A stretch of 64,000 nt of DNA from Cenococcum geophilum 1.58 (Eukaryota > Ascomycota > Dothideomycetes > Gloniales > Gloniaceae): contig KV748224.1 in the NCBI GenBank assembly GCA_001692895.1, forward strand, positions 1,240,001-1,304,000, read 5' to 3'. Both the position numbers and the translations under genes were made by a program. Numbering within the stretch: position 1 is the stretch's first letter; each line of letters opens with the position of its first letter. Under the pieces are notes generated by a model. It did not search any database. It worked only from the letters and a program-made list of their open reading frames with translations, and was not told the origin of the DNA. Of the stretch, positions 24,150-35,862 are shown in pieces.

Positions 24150-25850
24150 CTAGGAGAGGTCTATAACTAGGGCTTTTCTTTTTTTAGATTATTAGTGCGG
24201 TTATTGCCCTGCTTATTTTTCTAATAGAATCTACCTTTAGAGTTTTCTCTTAACTTCTTAGAGTGTTCCTATAAAGGTGCTAGATGGGTATTAGGTTAAC
24301 CCTAGGAGTCTTTTCCGTTATTTAAGGTTTTTAACTTTAACCCTTCTAAAGTTCTCTTTAAGAACGGCTTCTTTAAAGGTTAAGTCTGCCCTATATTACT
24401 ACTAAAGTGCCTACGCTTTTAGTAACCCCTTAGCTTTCTACTAGAAGAGGTCTAATTCCTTACCGCATCTTTAGTATTTAAAACTACTTGTTTAAAATCC
24501 GTATATATAGTAATCCGCAATAGGGCTCCCACGCGCTTAATTTTATTATAAATTGCTAGCTTAATTTTAGCCTAGATAAACCCAATTTTCTCCTTCTTAT
24601 AGATACTACCGTCTTTATTTTTAAAGGGCTTTAGATTTATTTACTAAGCATAAGTTTCTATAAAGTTTATAAACTGGTAGAAGTTATAGCGGTCTAGCTA
24701 TATCCTATTCCAGAATAGCTCTATATTATTATATTATATAATATACAGATCTTAAGTCCATTTCTTTAAAAAGGTTTGCAGCTATAGCTATATAGTAATT
24801 TGCTCTTTATTAAGCTAATTAAGTGCGATCTAGTTTAGCAATCGGTCTTTAATCTTACTAATAATCTAGCGTATACGCTCTTTGGTATTATCTCGTATTA
24901 TTAGTATTTTAAAGAAGTTATCTACCTTACAAACCTAATCGTCTAACTACTAGGTATTAGGTCTATAGCGAAGTTCTAAACTACTAAAGGCCTTAGCTAG
25001 TCAGTCTATATCCTTTTTCTATTTATAGCGTAGATAACTCTCTAAGTCTTCTATACCTCCTTAGGTAAGTACTAGGTAGCTTTTAGGAAGCCCTTAGCCT
25101 TAACTAGGTTATAAAAGAATTTGCCTAGCTTAGATTAAACCCTACTAGATCTAGATTAGCCCTTAAAGGGTTTTAATATATTTATTAGTGGCTTCCTCCT
25201 ATATAGCTTTCGAGAGCCTTATAATAGCTTCCCAATATCTATCTTAAAGGAGATTAGTGTAGGGCTCTTAACCTTCTGAACTCGGGCCTAAGGAAGCTCC
25301 TACTATAAAGATAGTATTAGTACTAGTAGCTAGTATAGGCTTCCTAATAAGGCTCGGGTCTTAAGTTAGTAGTTAGCTTAGATTACTTAAAGGGGTAAGC
25401 CCGCTTAGCTCGTAAGCAGTTTATATACTATTACTATACTAATTATAGGCCGGTAGTCTTCCGGAAGGGTTCTAGTTGGTTCCCTAGTTAGACGCATTAG
25501 TATATTCCTCTAGCATTTCTAGCTTAGGGGAAGATCTTAGAGTTACCTCTAGCGCTTAATCTTTTAATTAGCCTAGGTAGGGCTAGAGGGGTTCCGGTTA
25601 CTTTTTAGTAGTATTATAACCATTATAAAGGGTGTCTACATTTTTCTTAGTGGTAACTATAGGTGTATAAGAGTCTTTAAGCTCCTAGAGCATCTAGGTA
25701 TTAGGGCTTATTCGGCCGTTTTACCCAAAGGGTTATATTGTCACAATCTCTTACTATTAGAGGGACCTTCCTACCTTTGCGCGACGGCTTTCCATAAGGT
25801 ATCCATAGAGTTTCTATTTAGGTTATCGCGAGATTTTAAGGGAGGATAGT
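24150..25850 (-). pseudogene. gag: E6 gag
   Basis: Minus-strand gag relic next to the 5' LTR. Its C-terminal part near 24290-24190 reads RNTLRS, ENSKGRFY, KNKQGNNRTN, a basic stretch comparable to the E8 gag end (YYKEH, NKKKLARPLKN), supporting relationship between E6 and E8. I could not fix a start codon. Confidence 0.65.
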
Positions 25851-25930
25851 AGTTATAAATAAAAGATATAAATAAATAATCTGGTCCTTAAAGCCGACTA
25901 CCCTTCTAAAAAGAGTAGGAAGGATTTAAA

Positions 25931-26145
25931 TATAAGGGGATCTTGTAGATAGGGGGCTATAAGGACACGATTGGAACAGAATAGATTAGTAAGAGAGACG
26001 AATCCTTAAGGAGGTAAGGCCTTTACAATCGTAGAGACTATATACTATAGGTATGTGCCTCTAGCACGTAACTGGCGACCATTTAAGGGGCATTTAGGGG
26101 TTGTTTTAAGGGCAACCCAAGGTATCTATAATAATATCTCTTATA
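25931..26145 (-). repeat. E6 5' LTR
   Basis: 215 bp, begins TATAAGGGG and ends CTCTTATA, RIP forms of TGTAAGGGG and CCCTTACA. Followed by target duplication GCTAG at 26146-26150. Confidence 0.92.
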
Positions 26146-26150
26146 GCTAG

Positions 26151-27600
26151 CGACCTAATGGCGGTACGCCTAGGTAATATAGCATTACGGTTTAACTAGG
26201 CAACCTATATATATGCTATTAAGTAGCGCGTAATAAAGACCTAAGTAAGAGAAGCAAGTACTTAAGAGAGTGCTTATAAGTCTAACACAAAAACAGTTGT
26301 TAAGCTTATTAAAGGACTTTAAACTAAAGATAACTTTATACTAAAAAAGCGCAGCGATAGCGTAGATACAGTAAGACGCCTAACGCGCCCGCTTAAAGCT
26401 AGTCTAGCAGTTTAATTCCGCTAGACTACTTTATTACCGCGGGAGGCTATATATACCCCTAGACCTAGTAGTTTATATAGAGCTCCTACAGATCCATTAC
26501 AATAATACCCTAGCTAGCCACTTTAGTAAGAAAAAGACTCTAAATCTACTTTTACGTAAGTACTACTAGCCTAGTATAAATGCGGACGTTATAAACTATA
26601 TCTCTACCTATAATATATACTAACGTATATATACGCCTTAATATTGCCCTTATAGTAAGCTCTAAGCGCTGCCTTACCCGGATAAGCCGTGGTAGGAAAT
26701 TATAATAGACTTTATTATAGGCCTACCGCCTAGCAGATAAGGTAATAGGGTATATAACGCGATATACGTAGTAGTCGACCGCTATACTAAGGTGGCCCTA
26801 TATCTGCTAATAGTAAAAACTATTACTATAACCAAACTTGCGGATCTCTTCCTTAATAAAGTAGTACGCCGTTTTAGAATCCCTAGGGGGATTATATCTA
26901 ATTAAGGTAGTATCTTTACTAGTAAGTTTTGGTTAGAGCTATACTTTACTATAAAGATAAAACGTAGGCTAAGTATAGCATTTTATCTATAAACAGACGG
27001 GTAAATAGAACGCCAGAACTAAACCCTAGAGTATTACCTCCGTGTATTCTATAATAAAAAGTAGAGTAACTAGGTAGGCCTCTTATTACTAGCTAAATTT
27101 GCCTATAATAATACTAAATATAGTACGATAGGTATAAGCCCGTTTTATACTTGCTATAGGTTTTACCTACGTCTAAAATACGAGGTTAAGGTGGACGATA
27201 GTAGTTCTAAGAAACACTAGACGGTCTAGAGTTTTATACCCAATATACTTTAAATAATAACCTAGTTAACTTTTATAGTATAAATTAGATTTTTCTTACT
27301 AAGTATAAATAGAAAGGAGCTTTAACTAACTTATAATAATAAGTTAGGAGGGTAGCTTAACTATTTATTAAGCTTTATAATAGGGTAATTAGATTACGTT
27401 ATTATAGCATAGGGTTCTACTTTATATAATATTTTTTCTATACCGTATAAAAGCCCAGTTCCTCGCAATATTTACCTACTCTTAAGGTAGAGGGTATGGT
27501 ATATAGGATATAAAGGGTAGTTAGCGCATAAAGGGCAATATAGAGTAGTATTATATTCTAGTTTATTATAGTCGTAGTAATCTACCCCTTTATTATAATC
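26151..27600 (+). pseudogene. pol: E5 pol, second part: integrase and C-terminal region
   Basis: Continuation of E5 on the right of E6. Plus-strand integrase at about 26470-27200: KYYQPSINADVINYI, IIIDFIIGLPPS, IISNQGSIF (Asp to Asn at the second catalytic position), KIKRRLSIAFYL, GQIERQNQTLEYYLR. A weak chromodomain-like signal appears at about 27487-27560 (VEGMVYRI). No 3' LTR was found; the Plavaka relic begins on the other strand at about 27640, so E5 is either truncated or continues beyond it. Confidence 0.82.
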
Positions 27601-27639
27601 CGGCGCCGCTAGTTATAACTTAACGCTATTTTAGCTAAG

Positions 27640-29501
27640 TTATATTTATTTACTACCTAGTATAAGCCTATTTCTTTATATATGCATTAACCTATACCCT
27701 ATTTATTCGCTTAAAGTCTTCGTTATATATAGTATTATATATATCCTAATCGCTATAGTTATTTATAAAGAAATAGTCTATAACGTTAATATCCGTTAGT
27801 ATAAGTAAGATGGGCCTTATAATATAGTTAATATTATATATTTAGAGGGCATCTAGCGTATATTTCGTCCTACTGTTAAATGGCTTTATACTTTATACTC
27901 TAAGTATTCTAGTTCTTACGTTAATCTTACTACTATTATAAACTTAGAGGGTCTCTACTAAAGCACCAGCGTATTTTAGGTATTTACCGTCGCTATTTAA
28001 TCGCCTAGTATCCTAGATTATAAGTAGTAGATAAAGCCTCCCCACTTTATTGCTATAGAGGCTATTATTTACCTACTTATATTCTTATACTATTATAGTA
28101 TTATAGTAAGGGGCTTTAGTATTAGCCTATAATGGGGTATATTAAGCAAACACTTTATTAAGCTTATTAGTATTAGCGGTGTCCTTCCTAAAGCGAATGT
28201 AGTATATAACGCTGTAATAGATACTTAGGGGTATCTTTAATACCCAATTATTATCAGCCTTTAGTTAGTTAACGTCCTAGTTTATTTACTAGATTTTATT
28301 AATCTACTTATAATATTCCCTTATAAAGGGAGCCAGTTTAGATATAAAGTCAGTAATTTTTATCTAGCGCTATACCTCCTTAACCGTACGCCAGATAGAT
28401 ATATTAATTCTCTAGCCTTAAAGTGCCTAAGCTATATAGTTGTCGAAGTTCTATATATATAAGCGATATGCGTATATATTAACTATAGGACCTAGCCGTA
28501 TTATCTATATTGCGCTTATTATGTCTACCGTATTAACTATAATAGTTAACGCCTATAGTTTAAGTTTATTCTAAAGTATCGTGTTAAGATATATAGTGTT
28601 ATATTATAGCATCTACTCTTTATAATTGTTCCGTTTATTAGTCCTATAGTTAAATGCCTTCTATAGCTTATATACTTACTCTAAATACTTTATATCTATA
28701 CCTCCAATTACTCCTAGTTGCTAGATACTCTTTAGATAGTAGGTAATAGCATATAGCTTAGGAATATTAAAGTATAGTAGTCCTACCTTACTTAGTTAAA
28801 ACGGAAGAAATATATCCTTTATCTTATCTATTTTATAAATAGCTGCTACTAGGTACCGGATAGTTAATTCGTTGTGTAATATATATTAAGATAGTATAGT
28901 AAAGTCCATAAACGCCTAGATAAATAACATGGCGCCTTTATTCTATTTTAGTAAAGGTGCTATAATAGGGACTAATTGTCGTAATAGAGATTTATACATC
29001 TTTTCTATTTATTAGCCAACATTTACCTAGCTATCCCATACTATTATATTAGTAAATTATTCCACCTATATAAAGCGGGTAGTAATAAGTATATTAACAT
29101 TTAATATCTCCTAGCCGCAACTATCTATATACGGGATATTAAGGCCTAAATATTTTCTAGCTTATATTTTGCTTTATATAAGCCCCTTAATCTAGTATAT
29201 AAGGTATTTACTAGTAAGGCCTTTAAGCACCTAGTGTAGGAAATTAGGCGCCATTATCTTATAGATATTAAATAGATTATAGCCCTATATAAAGTTGCGG
29301 AACGGCTAAATATAATCTAAGTTATTCTTCTTATTAGTATTACAACCTTTTTGCTGCATTTATATTTAGTCTTTTATTAATTAGTATATATAGAACGGCC
29401 ACAGTCGCTAGATAGCAGTCGTTAGATTATACCGTTTATTTATATATATATATATAATAAGTTAAACATTTACAGCCACTCTTAATACCTATAAGCGTAA
29501 C
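27640..29501 (-). pseudogene. Plavaka-type transposase, C-terminal part
   Basis: Minus-strand relic of a large fungal CACTA-like transposase of the Plavaka type. From the copia junction it reads TLIGIKSGCKCLTY, corresponding to the Lys-Ser-Gly-x-Cys segment of the family. Later: TTRFI, a segment ending AFMDFTILSQYILHNEL (about 28950-28880), KIDKIKDIFLPF, YFNIPKLYAITYYLKSI at 28785-28738, GGIDTKYLEQVYKLYREAFN, and IAQAL. This order matches the conserved end of Plavaka transposases (DFIYxAQYxxH, PKLHxxxHY, NTEAxExLH). The far C-terminus near 27700 is not well defined and I could not identify a terminal inverted repeat. Confidence 0.78.
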
Positions 29502-29506
29502 CTATT

Positions 29507-29694
29507 TGTTGGTATGCTTTAACAACGTGCAGAATACATATATCACGATAATATGTACTATGCGGTGTTGTAGGTGGATCTTAACTTTCAATACAAAGAA
29601 GGGTGAGGAACTTAAGGTTCCTTACCACGCTAGTGCCGCGGTAATACGTAACGGCAACTTGCCTCCTATTGCAATGCAATATATTCTAGCTACA
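29507..29694 (-). repeat. Copia 3' LTR
   Basis: 188 bp, TGTTGGTATGC to TAGCTACA. Compared with the 5' LTR it lacks 40 bp consisting of extra copies of a GTAACGGCAACTTGC-like unit; it has one unit where the other LTR has about three. Confidence 0.93.
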
Positions 29695-29763
29695 CTGGGA
29701 GTACTCTAGAAAATGCGGAGGACTAGTATCCTATAACTATGCAGTTCGAAAATCTATATATAC

Positions 29764-29812
29764 ACTTCTCTTTCTTTTCTTCCTTCCTTCCTTTCTTCCT
29801 TCCTTCCTTACT
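29764..29812. repeat. CCTT microsatellite near copia 3' end
   Basis: Run of CTTCCTTCCTTCCTTTCTTCC-like tetranucleotides, i.e. purine-rich on the coding strand, 70 bp inside the 3' LTR. Too far from the LTR to be the usual polypurine primer; a simple repeat in the 3' untranslated region. Confidence 0.7.
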
Positions 29813-31496
29813 TTATGCCTTTATATTAGTGCTATTATCAGTAGCACGTTCTACCCATTCTACTATCTTTAACTTAATTCGGTTTATATTAATAAGTCGC
29901 TTAAGAGTTAATAACGGTTTGCTTTTAGTTATAACGTCTATAGAGTTACTGTCTCCATTAATTTACTTAACTTTAGCTATTTCGCGCCTTTTATATAACT
30001 AACGTAGGCACATAACATCAATTATAAGTCTCTTCTCCTGTGTAGTTCCTAGTTTAATAAGGCATTTATAGATTAACTTTAAATCGGTATAAAGGATAAG
30101 CGGTAGGCTAATATTAAGTTACAATTTAACTATAGCCTTAATTGTAGCGCCAATATCGAAACTATAGGCTATAGCATATAATTCGGAGGCTAGTATGCTT
30201 CTAGTAATTCTCTTATACTTAACTAAGGACCAGTAGATAATGTTCGCCTTATTTAATAAGTTTACTAGTACTAGGATATATCTAATCTATAATAAGAGAT
30301 CCTTATTGTTTATAAATAAGGAATTAGTAAATATAAGTAGTTATAATGTCTCTATGTTAAGTTTAATAAAGTTTAAACCTTTTATTAGGTTCTTAATTTG
30401 CCACTAAATCCTCTTATTAAGCAGTTTTGCGTTTTTCTTATTAGGGTTAATTACTTAGGCAGCGTAGAATAAATTAAAAGAAGCTTTAGGCTGGCATACG
30501 GACGCAATATAAGCTCCTCTTACTTATTAGGCGATGTATTAGTCCTTAAGTGTAAGTGCTATACGAATAGTGCCTCTAGAACTAGTTATTATAATAGCTT
30601 CCTTAATATTAATAAGGATCAAGTTCTAGCATTAGCGCTCCTATATAAGCGTAATTATATAATCCTATTGTTAGATAATGCCTCTATTAAACTTAATTGG
30701 GTGTTCTAGTGTAAGTTATTTACGTTCCTTAGTTAGGAACTTAGCTTTCTTAATCTTCTTCTGTTCTAAAGCTGTAAAGACTAAGTTAGCTAGTAGGAGG
30801 GTATTATTAGTCTATAAACCAACTATTCCGAAATTTGTGGGGTTGTTAAGGTGGAGTAAGCAGGGGTTATAAGTAAATTGGCTTATGTTTAGTTCTTTAA
30901 TATAGTAGTTATAGTAAGTCTTAAACCAATAATTGCCTACTTTAGGAATGCCGTATAAAGGTCTAATAACCTTTAGAATTATGCCTTATAAGACTCTAAA
31001 TGCCATACTAAGTTTAAGAGGTGCCCTAATATAGAAATCTTGATTTAGTTTTATAGCTAATTATATATAGGCCTATAAAATATCTCATAAGTAGAGATAT
31101 ATACCATTGTTCTAAGTTATAGCCGTAATATAGAGAATAAGGCGTTAGCTGACTCGTTAGATTGTAGGTAATTAGGTTAATATAAGGTCTTTTTCTAGGT
31201 CATTATATGCCTATATAACTAGTCTTAACTTCTTAAAGGCTTTATCGGAACCGGGGTTCTTAATCTTATTAATAAATTTAAAGTTAAATACTCTGTTGCT
31301 TTGTGGTATATCTTTAGGGTTAACTAGTTTAAAAACTCCTTTCTTAAGTAATCCCTTAATTTCCTTCTGACGTGATACTACAAACTAATTAGACTTTGTG
31401 AGTTAATTATTATCCTCATCTTATAGATATATTAAAATGTTCGCGGTATTAGCTTTAATAGGGTACTTGCGTAGTTTACCTCTTCTACGCTTACTA

Positions 31497-31596
31497 GGTT
31501 AAGGTCTAGGCTCAGTTTAAGGTAGGGGTTTAGGTTTAGTTTAAGGTAGGGGTTTAGGTTTAGTTTAAGGTAGGGGTTTAGGCTTAGTTTAAGGTG
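31497..31596 (-). repeat. 24-bp tandem repeat coding a Pro/Lys linker in copia pol
   Basis: About four units of GGTAGGGGTTTAGGTTTAGT plus TTAA. On the minus strand one unit codes TKPKPLP plus a stop that replaces Gln, so the ancestral linker repeated an 8-residue TKPKPLPQ-like unit between integrase and RT. Confidence 0.85.
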
Positions 31597-32079
31597 GTTC
31601 ACTTTTATCGTCTTCTAGCTGCGTATCCTCTGTAATCTTAGGGTCTACTAGATATAGTTTTACGACCGTACTGTGGAAGTTGGTAGGTCTTATTTTTAAT
31701 GCTAAGTAGGTTATGTGGACCAGACTAGTAGCTAGGTTGGCCTATAGGTCCTTCTCTCTATACCAATACGGGTAAGTTAAGTGGTAGGTTATAGATTGCA
31801 GTTGTTTTGGGTCCGTTACGCATATTAAGGGCATCTACTACTTAGCGCTTAGCTCTAAGCTTCTTAACTTCTTCCATAGCCTTTTTAAGAGCTACTGCTC
31901 GTTGTGCAACTATAAGATTAGGTGCATTAGATTCCGCCATATATAGGTAAGCTCTAAATACTAGTAAGGTAGGTATAAGACCGTTAGGACCTACGGAATC
32001 GTTAATTGCTTTAAAAGCAATTTACAAAGCTATGTCCTTACTAATATCTAGTAGTTCCGCAGTAATAATATAGTATATA

Positions 32080-32591
32080 TATGGCTCCCAGTAATGAATG
32101 AATGTATATTCATACCACTTATCGTATTTATATCATTAAGGTCTCCAGATATTCATTATCGCGGTAATATCGCGATAATGACTTAATGAGCAATATCGCC
32201 AGGCTTGGCAAAGCGTTTGAGGGAGGCCGATCGTCCTCGCAGTCCTCCCAAATCGTTACCCCTTTCTGCCTCTCGAACCAATAAGCTCATCAATAGCTCC
32301 TGCATCCATCCTAATATAAATTAATAAAATTTTACTCGTGCGTATATTTTAGAACGATAGGTGTATTTAAAATCCTTTGCGAACACTACACTACCACTTT
32401 ATAGCACCGCCGACTACTACCAACGCTCTAAATCCTATATATATATATATTTATAAGCTTATGGATATTCATTTATTCATAAGCTTATGGATATTTATTT
32501 ATTCATAAGATTTAATATCGTATCCATATCGCTTTATAACGGTAAGCATATCGCGATAAATGAATGAATAAGGTTATCGTTGGGAGCCCTA
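32080..32591. mobile_element. hAT-type non-autonomous element inserted in copia
   Basis: 512 bp with short terminal inverted repeats TATGGCTCCCA (left) and TGGGAGCCCTA (right), flanked by the 8-bp duplication AGTATATA (32072-32079 and 32592-32599). Eight-bp duplications and TA[G/T]GG ends are typical of hAT elements. Subterminal AATGAATGAATG and TGAATGAATA extend the inverted symmetry. No ORF. Inside are a palindrome-like ATTATCGCGGTAATATCGCG (32159-32178) and two copies of a 28-bp unit with AAGCTTATGGATATT (32454-32510). Base composition is near normal, with many CpA/TpG, unlike everything around. Copia integrase reads straight through the empty site. Confidence 0.92.
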
Positions 32592-33699
32592 AGTATATAC
32601 AACGGAGGGGGCCATAGTAGCGTTCTACTATTCCAACTAAATTATAGGCTTCGACGGGTACACTTCTTATAACTATTCCAAGTATTATAGCATATTGTTT
32701 GAATTCCTTGCTTATAAAGTTCTTGCCTACATTATATATAATAATATTAAGAGGTCCTAGGTATATATTAATCCAGCATATTTATAATACATTATATATA
32801 TGCTTAGCGCTAATATTTTATAGCCATCTACCGGCTTAAAACCGTATTCCTTCATCAACAATATATAAAAGTAGTGCACTATTAATATACATAATATTAA
32901 CCACAATTAAGTAGTTAAAATTAATATTATTATATAAGGTAAATCTAAATCTACCAGGCGACTTTCTATATTTTTAATAATGGTAGTAGTAGCGTATAAG
33001 ATAATCTAAGGTCTTGCTATCAATATCGTACCCTAAGCGTTTAAGTATTCGTACAAGACGCTTAACTAAAGGGTAGCCGAAGCAACGATATAATCGTCTT
33101 AATTCTATATTAGTTAAATAGCAAGGGTTTTAATTAAATAATTTAGTTAAGTAATTATACAGGGATGTGTTCTAAAGTAGGAAAGGGTAACTAAAGCGAC
33201 GTATAACCGGTACTTCGCTCTAAGGGGTAATTAGCGTATTTTTTAGGTTGTTAAAGTATACTTATAAGTAATTTATATCTGCTAAGTAAAGCAAAAACGG
33301 GGTGTTGACCTTAATAATATGGAACTTAATTGTGCTAATTAGGGTAGTTACTTTAGCTAATCTAATTAATAAGGTTAATCCGATGCTAAATTATACGTTA
33401 ATTATGCCTTATATAGTAGTGTTAAGTTATACGCTAGTATTAAGTCTTTTAAATGCTAAGAATTGGCCGTATCCTGCTATAAATCGTTTAGATGCTCCTA
33501 TATTAATTATTATGCCTATGAAATTGTCTATAGTATAGCGGGACGTGGATATAGTTATATTATAGGTAAAGGGGTCCTAGTCGGTTATAAGAGGTACTAT
33601 ATTATCTATAGTTATAACTAAATAGCTAAAGGCTTTATTAGCTAGGGTAGTGGCTATAGAAATCGCTTTCTGCTATTCCACTTAGTTAAGGGAGGTATA

Positions 33700-35268
33700 G
33701 TAGTAATTAATATTTAGTTATAAGTTCTTATCAGTTGCCTTATAACTTACATCAATAGTTAGTACTTAAAAAGCTTCCTTAAGCTCTTCTTCTAAGTTAG
33801 TATCGTTATCCTCGTAATCTATAATGTATTAGTTAAGTCGTTTCTTAAATCAGTTATCGAATTTGCTAAACCTATCTCTATTAGCAGTTCTAAACTTAGC
33901 TTTAGACTCTTCTTACTCCTCTTTAGTATATCTCTATAAGTAATATCCTTCCCTATTATATACGAAGCAACATAGTTTCTTTCGGTTGCGGTTATACAGA
34001 GGGTTGTTACGGTTACTACGGTTATAGTTATTATCTCTTTTATAAAACCGTCGGTCTGTAAAGAAGGCTTATATCTTCTCCGTATACTCTTTCTCATATA
34101 CTATAATAGACGATTAAAGTTTATTAATAAGGGCTCTAAGGTTGTCCAGTGGGTTAAAGACTGCATATCTGCATACTAGTATTCCCTAGTAAGAAGTAAC
34201 GATTTTATTATAAAGGAAGTCTATGGTTTATAAGGTAGGTCTAAGGCCATGCTATAGTTAACAAAGTCTGTGGATTAATAATTGGAGATATTTGCTTACC
34301 GACTTATCTATATTTCCTACCATTACTATTATAAGTATAATAGTATTCCACTTGTTTAGGTTCTTACGTTAAAATCCTAGTTCTTTAAAGAAATTCTAAA
34401 GGTGCTTATAAGCTTTAGCAAATAGTAGGCGGGACAGTTAGTTTATATAGAAGTGGTCTAAAGCTAGTCCTTTTAGTATAGTAGGGAATGCCTTAAGGTA
34501 GGCTTTTTAGGGTACGTCCGCTTAATTACAGATATCGTAAAATATTATTAATTTATAGTCGAGGCTTTCGTTTATACCACCGTATTTCTGCTCCTCTATA
34601 TATATCTTAGCTGCATTCGCAATTTCCTTACTATAGCCGGTTATAGTAATAGGGCGGTTCTCCTTATTTATAGATTATACGTAAAGCTGCTGTATTATTA
34701 TTATAGGTTAAGGCGTAGCAGATAGTATAAAAGTGGACGTAGTCGTAGATTAAGGTATAATAGATAGTGTAAAGGTAGAGGTAGTTGGTATACCGGTTAG
34801 TTAGGTTACAGTAGTTTTAGCTTATTATTACTTCTCTAAGGTACCCTCTATTATATATACCTTAATCGATCTTAATAGCGTCGGTCCGTACTTATTCTTA
34901 GCTAATTTAATTATCTCTCTACTCTATTTAGTTTAGTCTTCTTCTTATACTATATTATATAAAGACTAAGGGAGTATTTTATTTCATTTATGGTTAACAT
35001 TAACCTATACTCCTTTAATATTTAGGCAGTTATATAGTTACTAAAGCCAGTATAAGGGGATTTGTATAAAGATATCAACCGTAAAGTCCTTAAAATCTCC
35101 CTAGAATAATTCCCAGAGTATTAAGTCTAGCTAGTTATATATCTCTATATATAGGTACATCTTACATTATAGGTAGTTGATTAGGTCGTCCTTAGAGGCT
35201 TCCGTTAGGTTAATTCTATCTTCCTATTTAGCTGCTTCTTCCTCCTAGTCTTTCTCTGTTCCTAACAT
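33700..35268 (-). pseudogene. gag: Copia gag
   Basis: Minus-strand gag relic starting at ATG (complement of 35266-35268; MLGTEKD). Visible: DDLINYL, GDFKDFTVDIFIQIPLYW, EEDQTK, KLAKNKYGPTLLRSI. Near the end an Asn/Arg-rich stretch leads into a damaged zinc knuckle around 33980-33900 (CCFVYNREGYY, KEEQEESKAKFR), matching the fungal copia CFVC-KEGC-H pattern with Cys and His turned to Tyr. The 92-codon open stretch at 33819-34097 on the same strand is an out-of-frame shadow of this segment. Confidence 0.83.
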
Positions 35269-35325
35269 CTTATATCTTATATATTATTTAGGTAAGTAAG
35301 GGTGTTCGTAGGGTAAAGGTAGGGG

Positions 35326-35396
35326 GGCGGTTAAGGAGGCGGTTAAGGAGGTGGTTAAGGAGGCGGTTAAGGCGGTTTAAGGGGGCGGTTAAGTAG
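35326..35396 (-). repeat. 12-bp tandem repeat in copia leader
   Basis: About six units of GGCGGTTAAGGA, slightly diverged, between the 5' LTR and the gag start. On the coding strand it is CT-rich. It may be a leader element or simple slippage product. Confidence 0.8.
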
Positions 35397-35629
35397 GATA
35401 AGGTGTTTTACGCAGTAGTCCTCTAGAATAGATAGAACGAGATATCTAGAAGTTATTGTGGATACCAAATAAGTACTTCTAGGTAGTTTCTCTTCTTCTC
35501 TTTAACTAAAATAGGCTGATATAAAAGGTAGATAAGTATAACTATCTTCTAATCTACTGTAAGGTAGACAGTATAACTGTCTTCTAAGCTATCTACATGT
35601 TTCCTAATCTATACACGCTCACTAATTAG

Positions 35630-35857
35630 TGTTGGTATGCTTTAACAACGTGCAGAATATATATATTACGATAATATATACTATATGGTGTTATAGGTAG
35701 ATCTTAACTTTTAATACAAAGAAGGGTAAGGAACTTAAGGTTCCTTACTACGCTAGTACCGCGGTAACACGTGACGGTAACTTGCCTTACGTAACGGCAA
35801 CTTGCTACACATGGCGGCAATTTGCCTCCTATTGCAATGCAATATATTCTAGCTACA
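35630..35857 (-). repeat. Copia 5' LTR with internal triplication
   Basis: 228 bp, TGTTGGTATGC to TAGCTACA, target duplication CTATT on the right. Contains three tandem versions of a unit like CGTAACGGCAACTTGCC at 35768-35829 where the other LTR has one. Since LTRs are identical at insertion, one of them changed afterwards by expansion or contraction. Confidence 0.93.
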
Positions 35858-35862
35858 CTATT

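Larger units (their letters stand above)
17266..26145 (-). mobile_element. E6: complete Ty3/gypsy element inserted in E5
   Basis: 8880-bp minus-strand gypsy element with LTRs at 17266-17479 (3' LTR) and 25931-26145 (5' LTR), flanked by GCTAG on both sides. Orientation is fixed by the coding strand and by the run of nine C directly after the left LTR (17482-17491), a polypurine tract on the minus strand. Order on the minus strand: gag, protease, RT, RNase H, integrase, chromodomain, then about 2.3 kb with an antisense reading frame before the 3' LTR. Gag and LTR resemble E8, so E6 and E8 are related families. Confidence 0.94.
29990..33700 (-). pseudogene. pol: Copia pol: integrase, linker, RT, RNase H
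   Basis: Minus-strand pol relic. The integrase end reads VERYYGPLRCIY just right of the hAT element and continues YIITAELLDISKDIAL on its left, then INDSVGPNGLIPTLLVFRAY. A Lys/Pro linker with an 8-residue repeat follows (31596-31497). RT starts at about 31370 with KEIKGLLKKGVFKLVNPKDI, RVFNFKFINKIKNPGSDKAF, LRLVI and PTI. RNase H at about 30230-30000 reads SILASELYAIAYSFDIGATI and LPLILYTDLKLIYKCLIKLG, the TDSKSLYxCL motif of fungal copia elements. Less damaged than the gypsy elements around it. Confidence 0.9.
29507..35857 (-). mobile_element. Complete Ty1/copia element inserted in Plavaka
   Basis: 6351-bp minus-strand copia element with LTRs at 29507-29694 (3') and 35630-35857 (5'), flanked by CTATT at 29502-29506 and 35858-35862. 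Minus-strand order gag, integrase, RT, RNase H (integrase before RT) is diagnostic of Ty1/copia. It carries a hAT-type insertion at 32080-32591. Removing the element and one CTATT restores the Plavaka frame across the junction. Confidence 0.95.

Noticed and set aside
29739..30002. 87-codon plus-strand open stretch with apparent membrane segments.
   Set aside because: Antisense to copia RNase H and its CCTT simple repeat; no support as a gene.
31497..31596. Telomere-like G-rich direct repeat (TAGGGGTTTAGG).
   Set aside because: The period is 24 bp and it codes the Pro/Lys linker of copia pol; not a telomeric array.
33819..34097. 92-codon minus-strand open stretch.
   Set aside because: Out of frame with the copia gag zinc-knuckle frame that overlaps it and matches the family; treated as a shadow.
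35326..35396. Direct repeats considered as a CRISPR-like array.
   Set aside because: Units are 12 bp, contiguous and without spacers, in the copia leader; simple tandem repeat.
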